Notes under the pieces: generated by a model
What the model saw: the letters and a program-made list of their open reading frames with translations, nothing else
What the model was told of the DNA's origin: nothing
Databases searched by the model: none
Made by a program: the position numbers and the translations under genes
From: Sphingomonas sp. PP-F2F-A104-K0414
GTDB lineage: Bacteria > Pseudomonadota > Alphaproteobacteria > Sphingomonadales > Sphingomonadaceae
Assembly (NCBI RefSeq): GCF_004340945.1
Contig: NZ_SLYD01000002.1
Span: 310,001-374,000 of the forward strand
DNA: 64,000 nt
Direction of reading: 5' to 3'
Shown: piece after piece, positions 49,945 to 57,355 of the stretch
How positions within the stretch are numbered: the stretch's first letter is position 1
Layout: the number at the start of each line of letters is the position of its first letter

Positions 49945-50967
49945 TCAGGCCGCCATGAGCTTTCCTTCGAGGGGGACGAGCGCGTGGAGGAACTGGCGGG
50001 CGCTGGCCGGCCAGCTGTAGCGTGCGGCATAGGCGGCGCAGGTGACGCGCTCGCGGGTGAGCGCGGTGGCGATCGCGGTATCCAGGTCTTCGTGCATCGC
50101 GCCGACGCGGTCGTCGAGCACGTCGATCGGCCCGGTGACCGGGTACGCCGCGACGGGGGTTCCGCAAGCCAGCGCCTCGATCATGACCAGACCAAACGTG
50201 TCGGTGCGGCTCGGGAAGACGAGCACGTCGGCGGTGCGGTAGGCGGCGGCTAGGTCGAGGCCCGAGCGTTGGCCGAGAAAGACCGCGTCCGGGAAGCGGC
50301 GTGCGAGCGTGGCGCGGGCGGGGCCGTCGCCGACCACGACCTTCGTACCGGGATGCGCGGAGGACAGGAATGCCTCGATGTTCTTCTCGACCGCGACCCT
50401 GCCGACATAAAGCTGGATCGGCCCGGGCAGCGCTGTCAGCTCGGGGTCGCGGGCGCCGTCGAGGCCGAACTGCGCGAAGTCTACGCCCCTGCCCCATTCG
50501 CGGACCTGGTGCAGGCCCTGGTCCGACAGCGTCCTGGCGACCGAAGGCGTCGAGACGAGGATCGATTGCGCGGGGCGGTGGAACCAGCGGATATAGCGCC
50601 AGATCCAGTCGGGGTTCGCGCCGGTGCGCGCGGCGATATAGTCGGGAAACTGAGTGTGGTAGGCGGTGGTGAACGGGAGCGCGCGAGCCATGCACCAGGT
50701 GCGGGCGGCGAGGCAGACCGGGCCTTCGGTGGCGAGGTGGATCGCGTCGGCGCCGAAGCTTGCCAGCAGGCGACCGACTGCGCCGGACCGCGCAAAGGCC
50801 AGGCGGATCTCGGGATAGGTCGGGCATGGCATCGAGGCGAACTGTTCGGGGGAGACGATCAGGACCTGGTGGCCGATCGATTCGAGTTCCTTGCGGACCG
50901 CCTGGAGGGTGCGGACGACGCCGTTGATTTGTGGGCTCCAGGCGTCCGTGACGATCGCGATACGCAT
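49945..50967 (-). CDS. Family 4 glycosyltransferase (MgtA/PimB-like mannosyltransferase type)
   Basis: This 340-residue GT-B enzyme begins RIAIVTDAWSPQINGVVRTL, the classical start of GDP-mannose-type GT4 enzymes. HLATEGPVCLAARTWCMARA and FTTAYHTQFPDYIAART lie in the acceptor domain. LYVGRVAVEKNIEAFLSS, VVGDGPARATL and VFPSRTDTFGLVMIEALACG form the donor site. Such enzymes mannosylate or glucuronosylate diacylglycerol or sphingolipid-type acceptors. It sits just downstream of a metallophosphoesterase gene on the same strand, a pairing suggesting a glycolipid pathway. The longer upstream frame crosses repeats. Confidence 0.88.
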   Translation of the reverse strand: MRIAIVTDAWSPQINGVVRTLQAVRKELESIGHQVLIVSPEQFASMPCPTYPEIRLAFARSGAVGRLLASFGADAIHLATEGPVCLAARTWCMARALPFTTAYHTQFPDYIAARTGANPDWIWRYIRWFHRPAQSILVSTPSVARTLSDQGLHQVREWGRGVDFAQFGLDGARDPELTALPGPIQLYVGRVAVEKNIEAFLSSAHPGTKVVVGDGPARATLARRFPDAVFLGQRSGLDLAAAYRTADVLVFPSRTDTFGLVMIEALACGTPVAAYPVTGPIDVLDDRVGAMHEDLDTAIATALTRERVTCAAYAARYSWPASARQFLHALVPLEGKLMAA

Positions 50968-50984
50968 CGGCTTATCCTTTCTTA

Positions 50985-51124
50985 CCCCTCTCCCCGTCGG
51001 GGAGAGGGAGGGGCCCGGCCGGCGCAGCCGGGTGGGAGGGTGAGGGCACGCTTTCACTTGCGTTGTGGACTTGCCCTCACCCGCGCCGCTGACGCGGCTT
51101 GCCCTCTCCCCGTCGGGGAGAGGG
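50985..51124. repeat. Double CTCTCCCC-GTC-GGGGAGAG hairpin element
   Basis: Two copies of CTCTCCCCGTCGGGGAGAGG at 50988-51008 and 51104-51124 flank CCGGCCGGCGCAGCCGG and the inverted pair GTGAGGGCA/TGCCCTCAC. The whole is an imperfect palindrome between two genes of one strand. Confidence 0.7.
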
Positions 51125-51128
51125 TCAG

Positions 51129-52013
51129 TTAGGCGGCCATGGATATGACCTTGTCTTTCTCGCGGGCGGCGATTTCGTCGCCCCAGTGGAGGAGTTCCAT
51201 GTGGCCGTCGAAATGCTCGACCAGCGCGGTGCAGCCTTCGACCCAGTCGCCGTCGTTGTAATAGGCGATGCCGGCGATCTCGCGCATTTCGGCGGTGTGG
51301 ATGTGGCCGCAGACGACGCCCTCGACGCCGCGGACGCCGGCCGCGTGCGCGACGACTTCCTCGAAGTGCGAGATGAAGGCGACCGCGTTCTTGACCTTGG
51401 CTTTGGCGTGCTTCGACAGCGACCAATAGGGCATGCCCATCCGGCGGCGCGCGCCGTTGACCCAGCGGTTGAGCCCCATCAGCATCGTGTAGGCGGCGTC
51501 GCCGATATGCGCGACCCAGCGGTGCGCGAGCGTGATCGCGTCGAACTCGTCGCCGTGGAGCACGAGCAGGCGGCGACCATCGGCGGTCTCGTGGATCGCG
51601 TTGCGACGGATCGAGATGCCGCCCAGGTCGAGCCCCGAATATTGGCGGAACACCTCGTCATGGTTGCCGGGGATGTAGACCACCCGCGTACCGCGCTTGG
51701 CGCGCTTGAGCAGGCGCCAGAGCACGTCGTTGTGCGCGGCGGGCCAGTAGAATTTCTTCTTGAGCCGCCAGCCGTCGATCATGTCGCCGACAAGGTACAT
51801 CGTCTCGCTGTCGACATGATCGAGGAAGTCGTTGAGCATCCCGGCATTGCAGCCGCGCGTGCCGAGGTGGACGTCGGAGATCCAGATCGTGCGGTATTGG
51901 CGACGCTCGACGATCGGCTCGGGGACGGCAGGGCGTGAGTGGATGAAATCGGCGATATCGGTGATGTCGGCGCCGATGATGCTAGATGGCGAAAACGTCG
52001 TCACGGCGTTCAT
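51129..52013 (-). CDS. UDP-2,3-diacylglucosamine diphosphatase-like metallophosphoesterase
   Basis: This 294-residue protein carries the calcineurin-like phosphoesterase motifs in order: ISDVHLGTRGC (D47, H49), LVGDMIDGW, YIPGNHDEVF, LLVLHGDEFD and VCGHIHTAEM. The middle insertion (KFYWPAAHNDVLWRLLKRAK) is of LpxH type. LpxH removes UMP from UDP-diacylglucosamine in lipid A synthesis, but this longer branch is common next to glycosyltransferases, and its substrate is unproven. Located 161 bases upstream of the GT4 gene with a repeat between. Confidence 0.83.
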   Translation of the reverse strand: MNAVTTFSPSSIIGADITDIADFIHSRPAVPEPIVERRQYRTIWISDVHLGTRGCNAGMLNDFLDHVDSETMYLVGDMIDGWRLKKKFYWPAAHNDVLWRLLKRAKRGTRVVYIPGNHDEVFRQYSGLDLGGISIRRNAIHETADGRRLLVLHGDEFDAITLAHRWVAHIGDAAYTMLMGLNRWVNGARRRMGMPYWSLSKHAKAKVKNAVAFISHFEEVVAHAAGVRGVEGVVCGHIHTAEMREIAGIAYYNDGDWVEGCTALVEHFDGHMELLHWGDEIAAREKDKVISMAA

Positions 52014-52136
52014 GGCCTTACCCCCGCAAGTCTATCCCTTGGCGATGATCTAGCCGAGTATTGTGACAGGGCAGTCGCACTCTGGTGACTGTTAGAAGTC
52101 AGCGTGAAAACGTTGCTGCAACTGCGCGCAAACGCG

Positions 52137-52166
52137 TTGACGAATCGGGGCGAAGCTGAACCTATG
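52137..52166 (+). promoter_or_regulatory. Promoter candidate of the 83-residue membrane protein gene
   Basis: TTGACG (52137-52142) and CCTATG (52161-52166), 18 bases apart, lie 26 bases before the ATG at 52193. The -35 is good and the -10 poor. Confidence 0.35.
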
Positions 52167-52192
52167 GCAAGGTCTTACAGGGAGAAAATATC

Positions 52193-52444
52193 ATGAAGTT
52201 TCGTTTCAAGAATGTCGCGGTGACGGCTGCGGGCGCGGCGATGATGGTTGCGCCGACGATGGCGTCGGCGGCCAATCCGGCGAGGTCGCTGTCGGTCGCG
52301 CGTACGGGGACGGCGACGTCGGGCAAGGGCAAACTCGCCGAGGGGCCGACTGCGACGTACGTCAGCATCGGTATCCTGGCGGCGCTGGTGGTCGGCGTTT
52401 TGCTCGCGACGAGCGGTGGGGATGACAGTTCGGATAGCAACTGA
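52193..52444 (+). CDS. Small exported/membrane protein, 83 residues
   Basis: A signal peptide (MKFRFKNVAVTAAGAAMMVA, cut after ASA near 27) is followed by a basic segment (ARSLSVARTGTATSGKGK), then one hydrophobic helix (TYVSIGILAALVVGVLLATS) and an acidic tail GGDDSSDSN. Small proteins of this plan are frequent in sphingomonads; no function is known. GGGAG lies eight bases before the ATG. It is divergent from the metallophosphoesterase gene. Confidence 0.75.
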   Translation: MKFRFKNVAVTAAGAAMMVAPTMASAANPARSLSVARTGTATSGKGKLAEGPTATYVSIGILAALVVGVLLATSGGDDSSDSN

Positions 52445-52543
52445 GAATTGATCGACGCTGAGCATCGTGGCTGGCGTCGGTTCTTTTGATCCTCCCCCCG
52501 CCGGGGGAGGATCGATGTCTAGCGTTGCCCTAAAGCAGCATGC

Positions 52544-52597
52544 TTCCCCGCGAAGGCGAGGATCCAGACTGGGCTCCCGCCTTCGCGGGAGAACAAA
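52544..52597. repeat. GAAGGCGGG family palindrome (copy 3)
   Basis: CTTCCCCGCGAAGGCGAGGA followed by the right arm CTCCCGCCTTCGCGGGAGAA. It is 5 to 6 bases changed from the perfect copy at 5123. Confidence 0.75.
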
Positions 52598-52630
52598 ATT
52601 GGCTGGGTCGGCGCTTTCCTCCCCCCCATC

Positions 52631-52734
52631 CCACCCCGGCGAAGGCCGGGGCCCAATTGGAAAGGTCGCGGTAACGGAGGACTGTGGGTCGTTACTCGGC
52701 GCTCCCAATTGGGCCCCGGCCTTCGCCGGGGTGG
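52631..52734. repeat. Perfect 30-base inverted repeat, GGCGAAGGCCGG family (copy 3)
   Basis: Arms 52631-52660 and 52705-52734 (CCACCCCGGCGAAGGCCGGG onward, CCAATTGG in place of CCAACTGG) are exact complements. The compensating change in both arms relative to copies 1 and 2 shows selection or conversion for pairing. Confidence 0.9.
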
Positions 52735-52793
52735 TGGTGTGCTTGGGGTGACCGTTAGCCGTCAAACTGGGATACCCCAGCTTTCGCTGGGGG

Positions 52794-52908
52794 GACGGGT
52801 TTGGGGCGGGTGTCCTCCTCATCACCACCGCGACGGGATTGGGGCGGGTGTACTGCTCCATCACCGATACGACGGGATTGGGGCGGGTGTCCTGCTCGAT
52901 CACCGACG
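52794..52908. repeat. Three-copy 38-39 base tandem repeat
   Basis: Units begin at 52794, 52832 and 52871 with GACGGGATTGGGGCGGGTGT (the first has TTTGG) and end in ATCACCG plus a few bases. It is a small minisatellite in the gap, not coding as far as can be seen. Confidence 0.85.
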
Positions 52909-52997
52909 CGGCTGGTGGCTACACCCCTCGCCGCTGCGACTGACTGATGCGACTGGCTATCGTGTTCCAACCGGTGGCGGGGGGCTAGTGGCCCCCC

Positions 52998-54029
52998 TTA
53001 CCCCATCGTCAGGACGATCTTCCCGACATGGTCGCCCGCTTCCATCCGGGTATGCGCGGCCGGCGCGTCGGCGAAGGCGAAGGTGCGGTCGATGACTGGT
53101 TTCAGTTTGCCCGCCTCGACGTGCGGCCACACCGTGCGCGCGAGTTCGTCCGCGACCAGCGACTTGAACGCCGTATCCCGCGGGCGGAGCGTCGAGCCGG
53201 TCAGTGTGAGGCGGCGGCGCATGATCTCGAATAGGGGGACGGTGGCCGTCGCGCCGCCCATGACCGCGATCGAGACGTGGCGGCCGTCTTCGGCGAGGCA
53301 TTTCAGGTTGCGGGGGACGTAGTCGCCACCGACCATGTCGAGCACCGCGGCAACGCCCTTGCCGCCGGTGATCTGCTTCACGCGGTCGACGAAATCTTCC
53401 GTCTTGTAGTCGATCGCGTGGGTCGCGCCGAGGCTGAGCGCGGCTTCGCACTTGGCCTTGGAACCGGCGGTGACGATGATGTCGATGCCGAACACGTTGC
53501 ACAGCGCGATCGCCATCGTGCCGATACCGCTGGTGCCGCCGTGGACGAGGACGGTGTCGCCTTCGGTGGCATAGGCGCGCTCGAACAAATTGGTCCAGAC
53601 GGTGAAGAGCGTCTCCGGCATCGCCGCGGCCTCGATCATCGTGAGCGCTTCGGGGACGGGCAGGCACTGGCCGAACGGCGCGACCGCATATTCCGCATAG
53701 GCACCGCCGGAGATCAGCGCGCAGACCGACTGGCCGATCTGTTCGTCGCCGACGTCTTCGCCGACCGCGACGATCGTGCCGGAGATTTCCATGCCGAGGA
53801 TCGACGGCGCACCAGGCGGGGGCGGGTATTTGCCCTGGCGCTGCATGACTTCGGGGCGATTGACCCCCGCCGCGGCGACCTTGACCAGGACTTCGCCCGG
53901 CCCCGGCTGCGGCACGGGACGGTCGACGAGCACCAGCACCTCGGGACCGCCCGGCTGTTCGGGATCGATCGCCTTCATGACGTCAGGTAAACCTAAGTTA
54001 CTCGAAATGGTGTCGGGTGTCGCGGTCAT
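52998..54029 (-). CDS. NAD(P)H-quinone oxidoreductase, zinc-independent MDR family
   Basis: This 343-residue medium-chain dehydrogenase-like enzyme has the quinone-oxidoreductase pattern: RPVPQPGPGEVLVKVAAAGV with NRPEVMQRQGKYPPPPGAP, and the Rossmann glycine motif VLVHGGTSGIGTMA. ALSLGATHAIDYKTEDF and VLDMVGGDYVPRNL follow. No zinc ligands are evident. It reduces quinones one electron at a time, or enoyl substrates, with NADPH. The ATG at 54029 (MTATPDTISSN) is chosen, with 53978 (MKAIDPEQPGG) as alternative. It is divergent from the DUF1192 gene. Confidence 0.9.
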   Translation of the reverse strand: MTATPDTISSNLGLPDVMKAIDPEQPGGPEVLVLVDRPVPQPGPGEVLVKVAAAGVNRPEVMQRQGKYPPPPGAPSILGMEISGTIVAVGEDVGDEQIGQSVCALISGGAYAEYAVAPFGQCLPVPEALTMIEAAAMPETLFTVWTNLFERAYATEGDTVLVHGGTSGIGTMAIALCNVFGIDIIVTAGSKAKCEAALSLGATHAIDYKTEDFVDRVKQITGGKGVAAVLDMVGGDYVPRNLKCLAEDGRHVSIAVMGGATATVPLFEIMRRRLTLTGSTLRPRDTAFKSLVADELARTVWPHVEAGKLKPVIDRTFAFADAPAAHTRMEAGDHVGKIVLTMG

Positions 54030-54102
54030 CTGCTCGTCACGTCCCTTTTGATGTGCCGGCCTTATTGACATCACTCTGGTGCGGGTCAACGTTGCATCCA
54101 CG

Positions 54103-54297
54103 ATGGACCTGGAAGACGCCCCCTCCCGTCCCGACGATCTGCTTGACGCACTGGTGCGGCAGGACCTCGATCCGTTGTCGGTCGCCGAACTCGATGCGCG
54201 GATCACCGTGCTGCAGGGCGAGATCGCCAGATGCCAGGTCAAGAAGGACCGCGCGGTCAGCCACCGGGCCAGTGCCGACGACCTTTTCAGGCGGTGA
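54103..54297 (+). CDS. DUF1192 family small protein
   Basis: This 64-residue protein reads MDLEDAPSRPDDLLDALVRQ, then DLDPLSVAELDARITVLQGE and IARCQVKKDRAVSHRASADD. The DPLSVAEL-x-ARI-x-L-x-GEI segment is characteristic of the alphaproteobacterial DUF1192 family of unknown function, predicted to form a short coiled coil. The ATG at 54103 is preferred over one eight codons upstream. It is divergent from the quinone oxidoreductase and upstream of clpA. Confidence 0.88.
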   Translation: MDLEDAPSRPDDLLDALVRQDLDPLSVAELDARITVLQGEIARCQVKKDRAVSHRASADDLFRR

Positions 54298-54440
54298 TCG
54301 CCCTCCCCGCCTCTCCGCTGGATGTTTTCGGACAGTGCAGGAACGGACGGGGCCGGGTTCAAGTGCTTGATGCGACCAATATCAATTCCGACATAGTGGC
54401 AAAGGGCCCGCGGACTCGCGGCCCGACAGGAGTATTGTAA
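54298..54440 (+). promoter_or_regulatory. clpA upstream region with promoter and leader hairpin candidates
   Basis: CTTGATG at 54366 and CATAGT at 54392 could form a promoter (a CTTG -35 is also used by RpoH). A stem GGGCCCGCG/CGCGGCCC with GACT loop lies at 54404-54424, followed by the ribosome site AGGAG seven bases before the clpA ATG. The hairpin ends close to the ribosome site and could affect initiation. Confidence 0.4.
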
Positions 54441-56759
54441 ATGCCATCATTTGCACCCGCCCTCGAGACCACGCTGCACAAGGCGCTCGAGGCGGCATCG
54501 TCCCGGCGCCACGAATATGCGACGCTGGAGCATCTGCTGCTCGCGCTGATCGACGACGAACATGCGTCGAAGGTTATGACCGCGTGCAACGTCGAGATCG
54601 GCGAACTGAAGAACACCGTTGCGCATTACCTCGATAGCGAGCTCGATGCGCTGAAGGTCGATGCGGCGACCGACCCTTCGCCGACCAGCGGCTTCCAGCG
54701 TGTCGTCCAGCGCGCGATCCTGCACGTCCAGTCGTCGGGCCGCGACGAAGTGACCGGCGCCAACGTGCTCGTCGCCTTGTTCAGCGAGCGCGAGAGCTAT
54801 GCCGTCTATTTCCTGCAGCAGCAGGACATGAGCCGCCTCGATGCGGTCAGCTTCATCAGCCACGGTGTCGGCAAGGGCGGACAGCAGGCGACCGAAGCAT
54901 CCACGCCAAAGGGTGCGGACGACGAGAAGCCGGCCAAGGGACAGGAGAAGGGCAAGACGGAAAGCGCGCTCAAGCAATTCACGGTCGACCTCAACGAGAA
55001 GGCCAAGAACGGCAAGGTCGATCCCCTGATCGGGCGGGGGCCGGAGGTGGATCGCACGATCCAGATCCTGTGCCGCCGGTCGAAGAACAACCCGCTTTAT
55101 GTCGGTGATCCCGGCGTCGGCAAGACCGCGATCGCGGAAGGCCTGGCGCGCAAGATCGTCGAGGGCGATGTGCCCGACGTACTGCTGCCGGCCGTCATCT
55201 ATTCGCTCGACATGGGCGCGTTGCTGGCGGGGACGCGGTATCGTGGCGACTTCGAGGAGCGGCTGAAGGCGGTCGTCAACGAGCTCGAGAAGCTGCCCGA
55301 CGCGGTGCTGTTCATCGACGAGATCCACACCGTGATCGGTGCGGGTGCGACCAGTGGTGGGGCGATGGACGCGTCGAACCTGCTCAAGCCGGCGCTTAGT
55401 GGCGGCACGATCCGTTGCATCGGTTCGACGACGTACAAGGAGTTCCGCAATCACTTCGAGAAGGACCGCGCGTTGCTGCGGCGCTTCCAGAAGATCGACG
55501 TGAACGAGCCGACGATCGAGGATACCATCAAGATTCTCGCCGGCCTGCGCTCCGCGTTCGAGGATCACCACAACGTCAAGTACACGCCCGATGCGATCAA
55601 GTCGGCGGTCGAGCTGTCGGCGCGGTACATCAACGATCGGAAGCTGCCGGACAAGGCGATCGACGTGATCGACGAGGTCGGCGCGATGCAGATGCTGGTG
55701 CCGCCGAACAAGCGCAAGAAGACGATCACCCCCAAGGAGATCGAGCAGGTCATCGCGACGATGGCACGCATCCCGCCGAAGTCGGTTTCGACCGACGACA
55801 AGCTTGCGTTGGCTACGCTCGAGACGGATCTGAAGCGCGTGGTGTTCGGGCAGAACGCGGCGATCGAGAAGCTGTCGTCGGCGATCAAGCTGGCTCGCGC
55901 TGGCTTGCGTGAGCCGGAGAAGCCGATCGGCAACTATCTGTTCACCGGACCTACGGGTGTCGGCAAGACCGAAGTCGCCAAGCAGCTGTCGACGATCCTC
56001 GGCATTCCGCTCCAGCGGTTCGACATGTCCGAATATATGGAGCGGCATTCGGTCAGTCGTCTGATCGGTGCGCCTCCGGGCTATGTCGGGTTCGACCAGG
56101 GTGGTTTGCTGACCGATGCGATCGATCAGAACCCGCACTGCGTGCTTTTGCTCGACGAGATAGAGAAGGCGCATCCGGACCTGTTCAATATCCTGTTGCA
56201 GGTGATGGATAACGGGCGGCTGACCGACCAGCACGGCAAGTCGGTCGATTTCCGCAACGTCATCCTCATCATGACGACCAACGCGGGTGCCAGCGACATG
56301 GCGCGCGAGACGGTCGGCTTCGGCAATCTGTCGCGTGAGGGCGAGGACGAGGTGGCCGTGACGAAGATGTTCACGCCGGAATTCCGCAACCGTCTCGATG
56401 CGGTGGTGCCGTTCGGCTACCTCCCGACCGAAGTGGTTGCGCGGGTGGTGGACAAGTTCATCCTCCAGCTCGAGCTCCAGCTGGCGGACCGCGGCGTGCA
56501 CATCATGCTCGACGACGAGTCGAAGGCGTGGCTCACGACCAAGGGCTATGACAAGCTGTACGGCGCACGGCCGATGGGTCGCCTGATCCAGGAGAAGATC
56601 AAGCAGCCGCTTGCCGAGGAACTGCTGTTCGGCAAGCTGGTACACGGCGGCGAGGTGACGGTGAAGATGAAGGACGGCGCGCTGTCGTTCGCGATCGAGC
56701 CTGCGGCGCCGAAGAAGCCGAAGAAGAAGGGCAAGGTGGAGACCGTCGAGACCGAGTGA
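54441..56759 (+). CDS. clpA: ATP-dependent Clp protease ATP-binding subunit ClpA
   Basis: This 772-residue AAA+ unfoldase feeds the ClpP protease. The N-domain has two Clp_N repeats (ALEAASSRRHEYATLEHLLL). An acidic/lysine-rich linker (about 150-180) leads to D1 with GDPGVGKT near 223 and the Walker B LFIDEIHTVIGAG, then D2 with GPTGVGKT near 503 and LLLDEIEKAHPDLFN. The ClpP-contact loop of D2 is expected in the VTKMFTPEFRNRLD vicinity. A basic C-tail (KKPKKKGKVETVETE) is present. The ATG has a good ribosome site. clpS, often adjacent, is absent. A terminator follows. Confidence 0.96.
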   Translation: MPSFAPALETTLHKALEAASSRRHEYATLEHLLLALIDDEHASKVMTACNVEIGELKNTVAHYLDSELDALKVDAATDPSPTSGFQRVVQRAILHVQSSGRDEVTGANVLVALFSERESYAVYFLQQQDMSRLDAVSFISHGVGKGGQQATEASTPKGADDEKPAKGQEKGKTESALKQFTVDLNEKAKNGKVDPLIGRGPEVDRTIQILCRRSKNNPLYVGDPGVGKTAIAEGLARKIVEGDVPDVLLPAVIYSLDMGALLAGTRYRGDFEERLKAVVNELEKLPDAVLFIDEIHTVIGAGATSGGAMDASNLLKPALSGGTIRCIGSTTYKEFRNHFEKDRALLRRFQKIDVNEPTIEDTIKILAGLRSAFEDHHNVKYTPDAIKSAVELSARYINDRKLPDKAIDVIDEVGAMQMLVPPNKRKKTITPKEIEQVIATMARIPPKSVSTDDKLALATLETDLKRVVFGQNAAIEKLSSAIKLARAGLREPEKPIGNYLFTGPTGVGKTEVAKQLSTILGIPLQRFDMSEYMERHSVSRLIGAPPGYVGFDQGGLLTDAIDQNPHCVLLLDEIEKAHPDLFNILLQVMDNGRLTDQHGKSVDFRNVILIMTTNAGASDMARETVGFGNLSREGEDEVAVTKMFTPEFRNRLDAVVPFGYLPTEVVARVVDKFILQLELQLADRGVHIMLDDESKAWLTTKGYDKLYGARPMGRLIQEKIKQPLAEELLFGKLVHGGEVTVKMKDGALSFAIEPAAPKKPKKKGKVETVETE

Positions 56760-56785
56760 GCTCGGGTTTTGATGTGGTGTGAAGG

Positions 56786-56823
56786 GCCTGCCGTCGGAGC
56801 GATCCGGCGGCGGGCTTTTTTTT
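56786..56823 (+). terminator. Rho-independent terminator of clpA
   Basis: A 13-bp stem (GCCTGCCGTCGGA with TCCGGCGGCGGGC, two G-T pairs), a GCGA loop and eight T residues, 26 bases after the clpA stop. Confidence 0.92.
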
Positions 56824-56900
56824 GTTCGGTCCCTTTGTGGGTCGATCGGGTTGAACGTCGGAATTTTGGTTCGGAACGCTCACAACGAAAGAAGTTGGTT

Positions 56901-56953
56901 TCCCCGCGAAGGCGGGGACCCAGACTGGGCTCCCGCCTTCGCGGGAGAACAAG
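56901..56953. repeat. GAAGGCGGG family palindrome (copy 4)
   Basis: TCCCCGCGAAGGCGGGGACC, then the right arm CTCCCGCCTTCGCGGGAGAA. The left arm differs from the right by two or three bases. Confidence 0.8.
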
Positions 56954-57045
56954 GGGCAGGTGCTGCGCCTGAATGCTTCGATCCATTTACCCGAACCCCA
57001 AGCTTCTCCCAGCAAACACCCGCCCTTCCCCGGCAGACATCAACG

Positions 57046-57150
57046 CCTCCCCGGCGGAGGCCGGGGCCCAGGTCGGAAACGGTGCTGACGACGGTTGCGC
57101 GTCGTTACTGCGTCCTTTCCAACTGGGCCCCGGCCTTCGCCGGGGTGGGG
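57046..57150. repeat. GGCGAAGGCCGG family palindrome (copy 4, left arm diverged)
   Basis: CCTCCCCGGCGGAGGCCGGG at the left and CCAACTGGGCCCCGGCCTTC at the right, with the loop CGTCGTTACTGCGTCC typical of the family. Confidence 0.8.
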
Positions 57151-57236
57151 CTTATGGGCGGATGGGATCCACGTCCACGGTTACGCGGTGGCGGGGAGGG
57201 CAAGGACGGGGAGGACTTCGCGACGGACGTCGTCTT

Positions 57237-57290
57237 TCCCTCCCCCTCCGTCTGGCAAGTGCCAGCCACCTCCCCCTGGCGGGGGAGGAT
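57237..57290. repeat. CTGGCGGGGGAGGAT family palindrome (copy 2)
   Basis: CCCTCCCCCTCCGTCTGGCA, then GTGCCAGCCACCTCCCCCTG and GCGGGGGAGGAT; near-identical to the element at 36051. Confidence 0.85.
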
Positions 57291-57355
57291 CGATGCGCCG
57301 CGAGGAATCTGCGTGCGTTTACCGATAATTGGGGAAGCGGCGCTAGCGTCGTGGG

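Larger units (their letters stand above)
52445..52997. other. 553-base gap with four kinds of repeats
   Basis: Between the small membrane protein and the convergent quinone oxidoreductase lie a short CCTCCCCCCGCCGGGGGAGG hairpin (52490-52511), a GAAGGCGGG-family copy, a perfect 30-base palindrome, a CCCCAGCTTTCGCTGGGG half-element (52776-52793) and a three-copy tandem repeat. No gene is supported. Confidence 0.6.
56824..57355. other. Gap of about 530 bases with three palindromic repeats
   Basis: Copies of three different families lie at 56901-56953, 57046-57150 and 57237-57290. A few short open frames translate the repeats. The diguanylate cyclase leader follows. No gene or promoter is identified. 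Confidence 0.6.

Noticed and set aside
52794..52908. Tandem repeat as a CRISPR array
   Set aside because: Units are directly adjacent with no unique spacers, and no cas gene is in the window.
54447..56645. A 732-codon open frame on the strand opposite clpA
   Set aside because: It is fully antisense to clpA, with biased composition (R, D, H, L) and no motifs. High G+C removes stop codons from the complementary strand.
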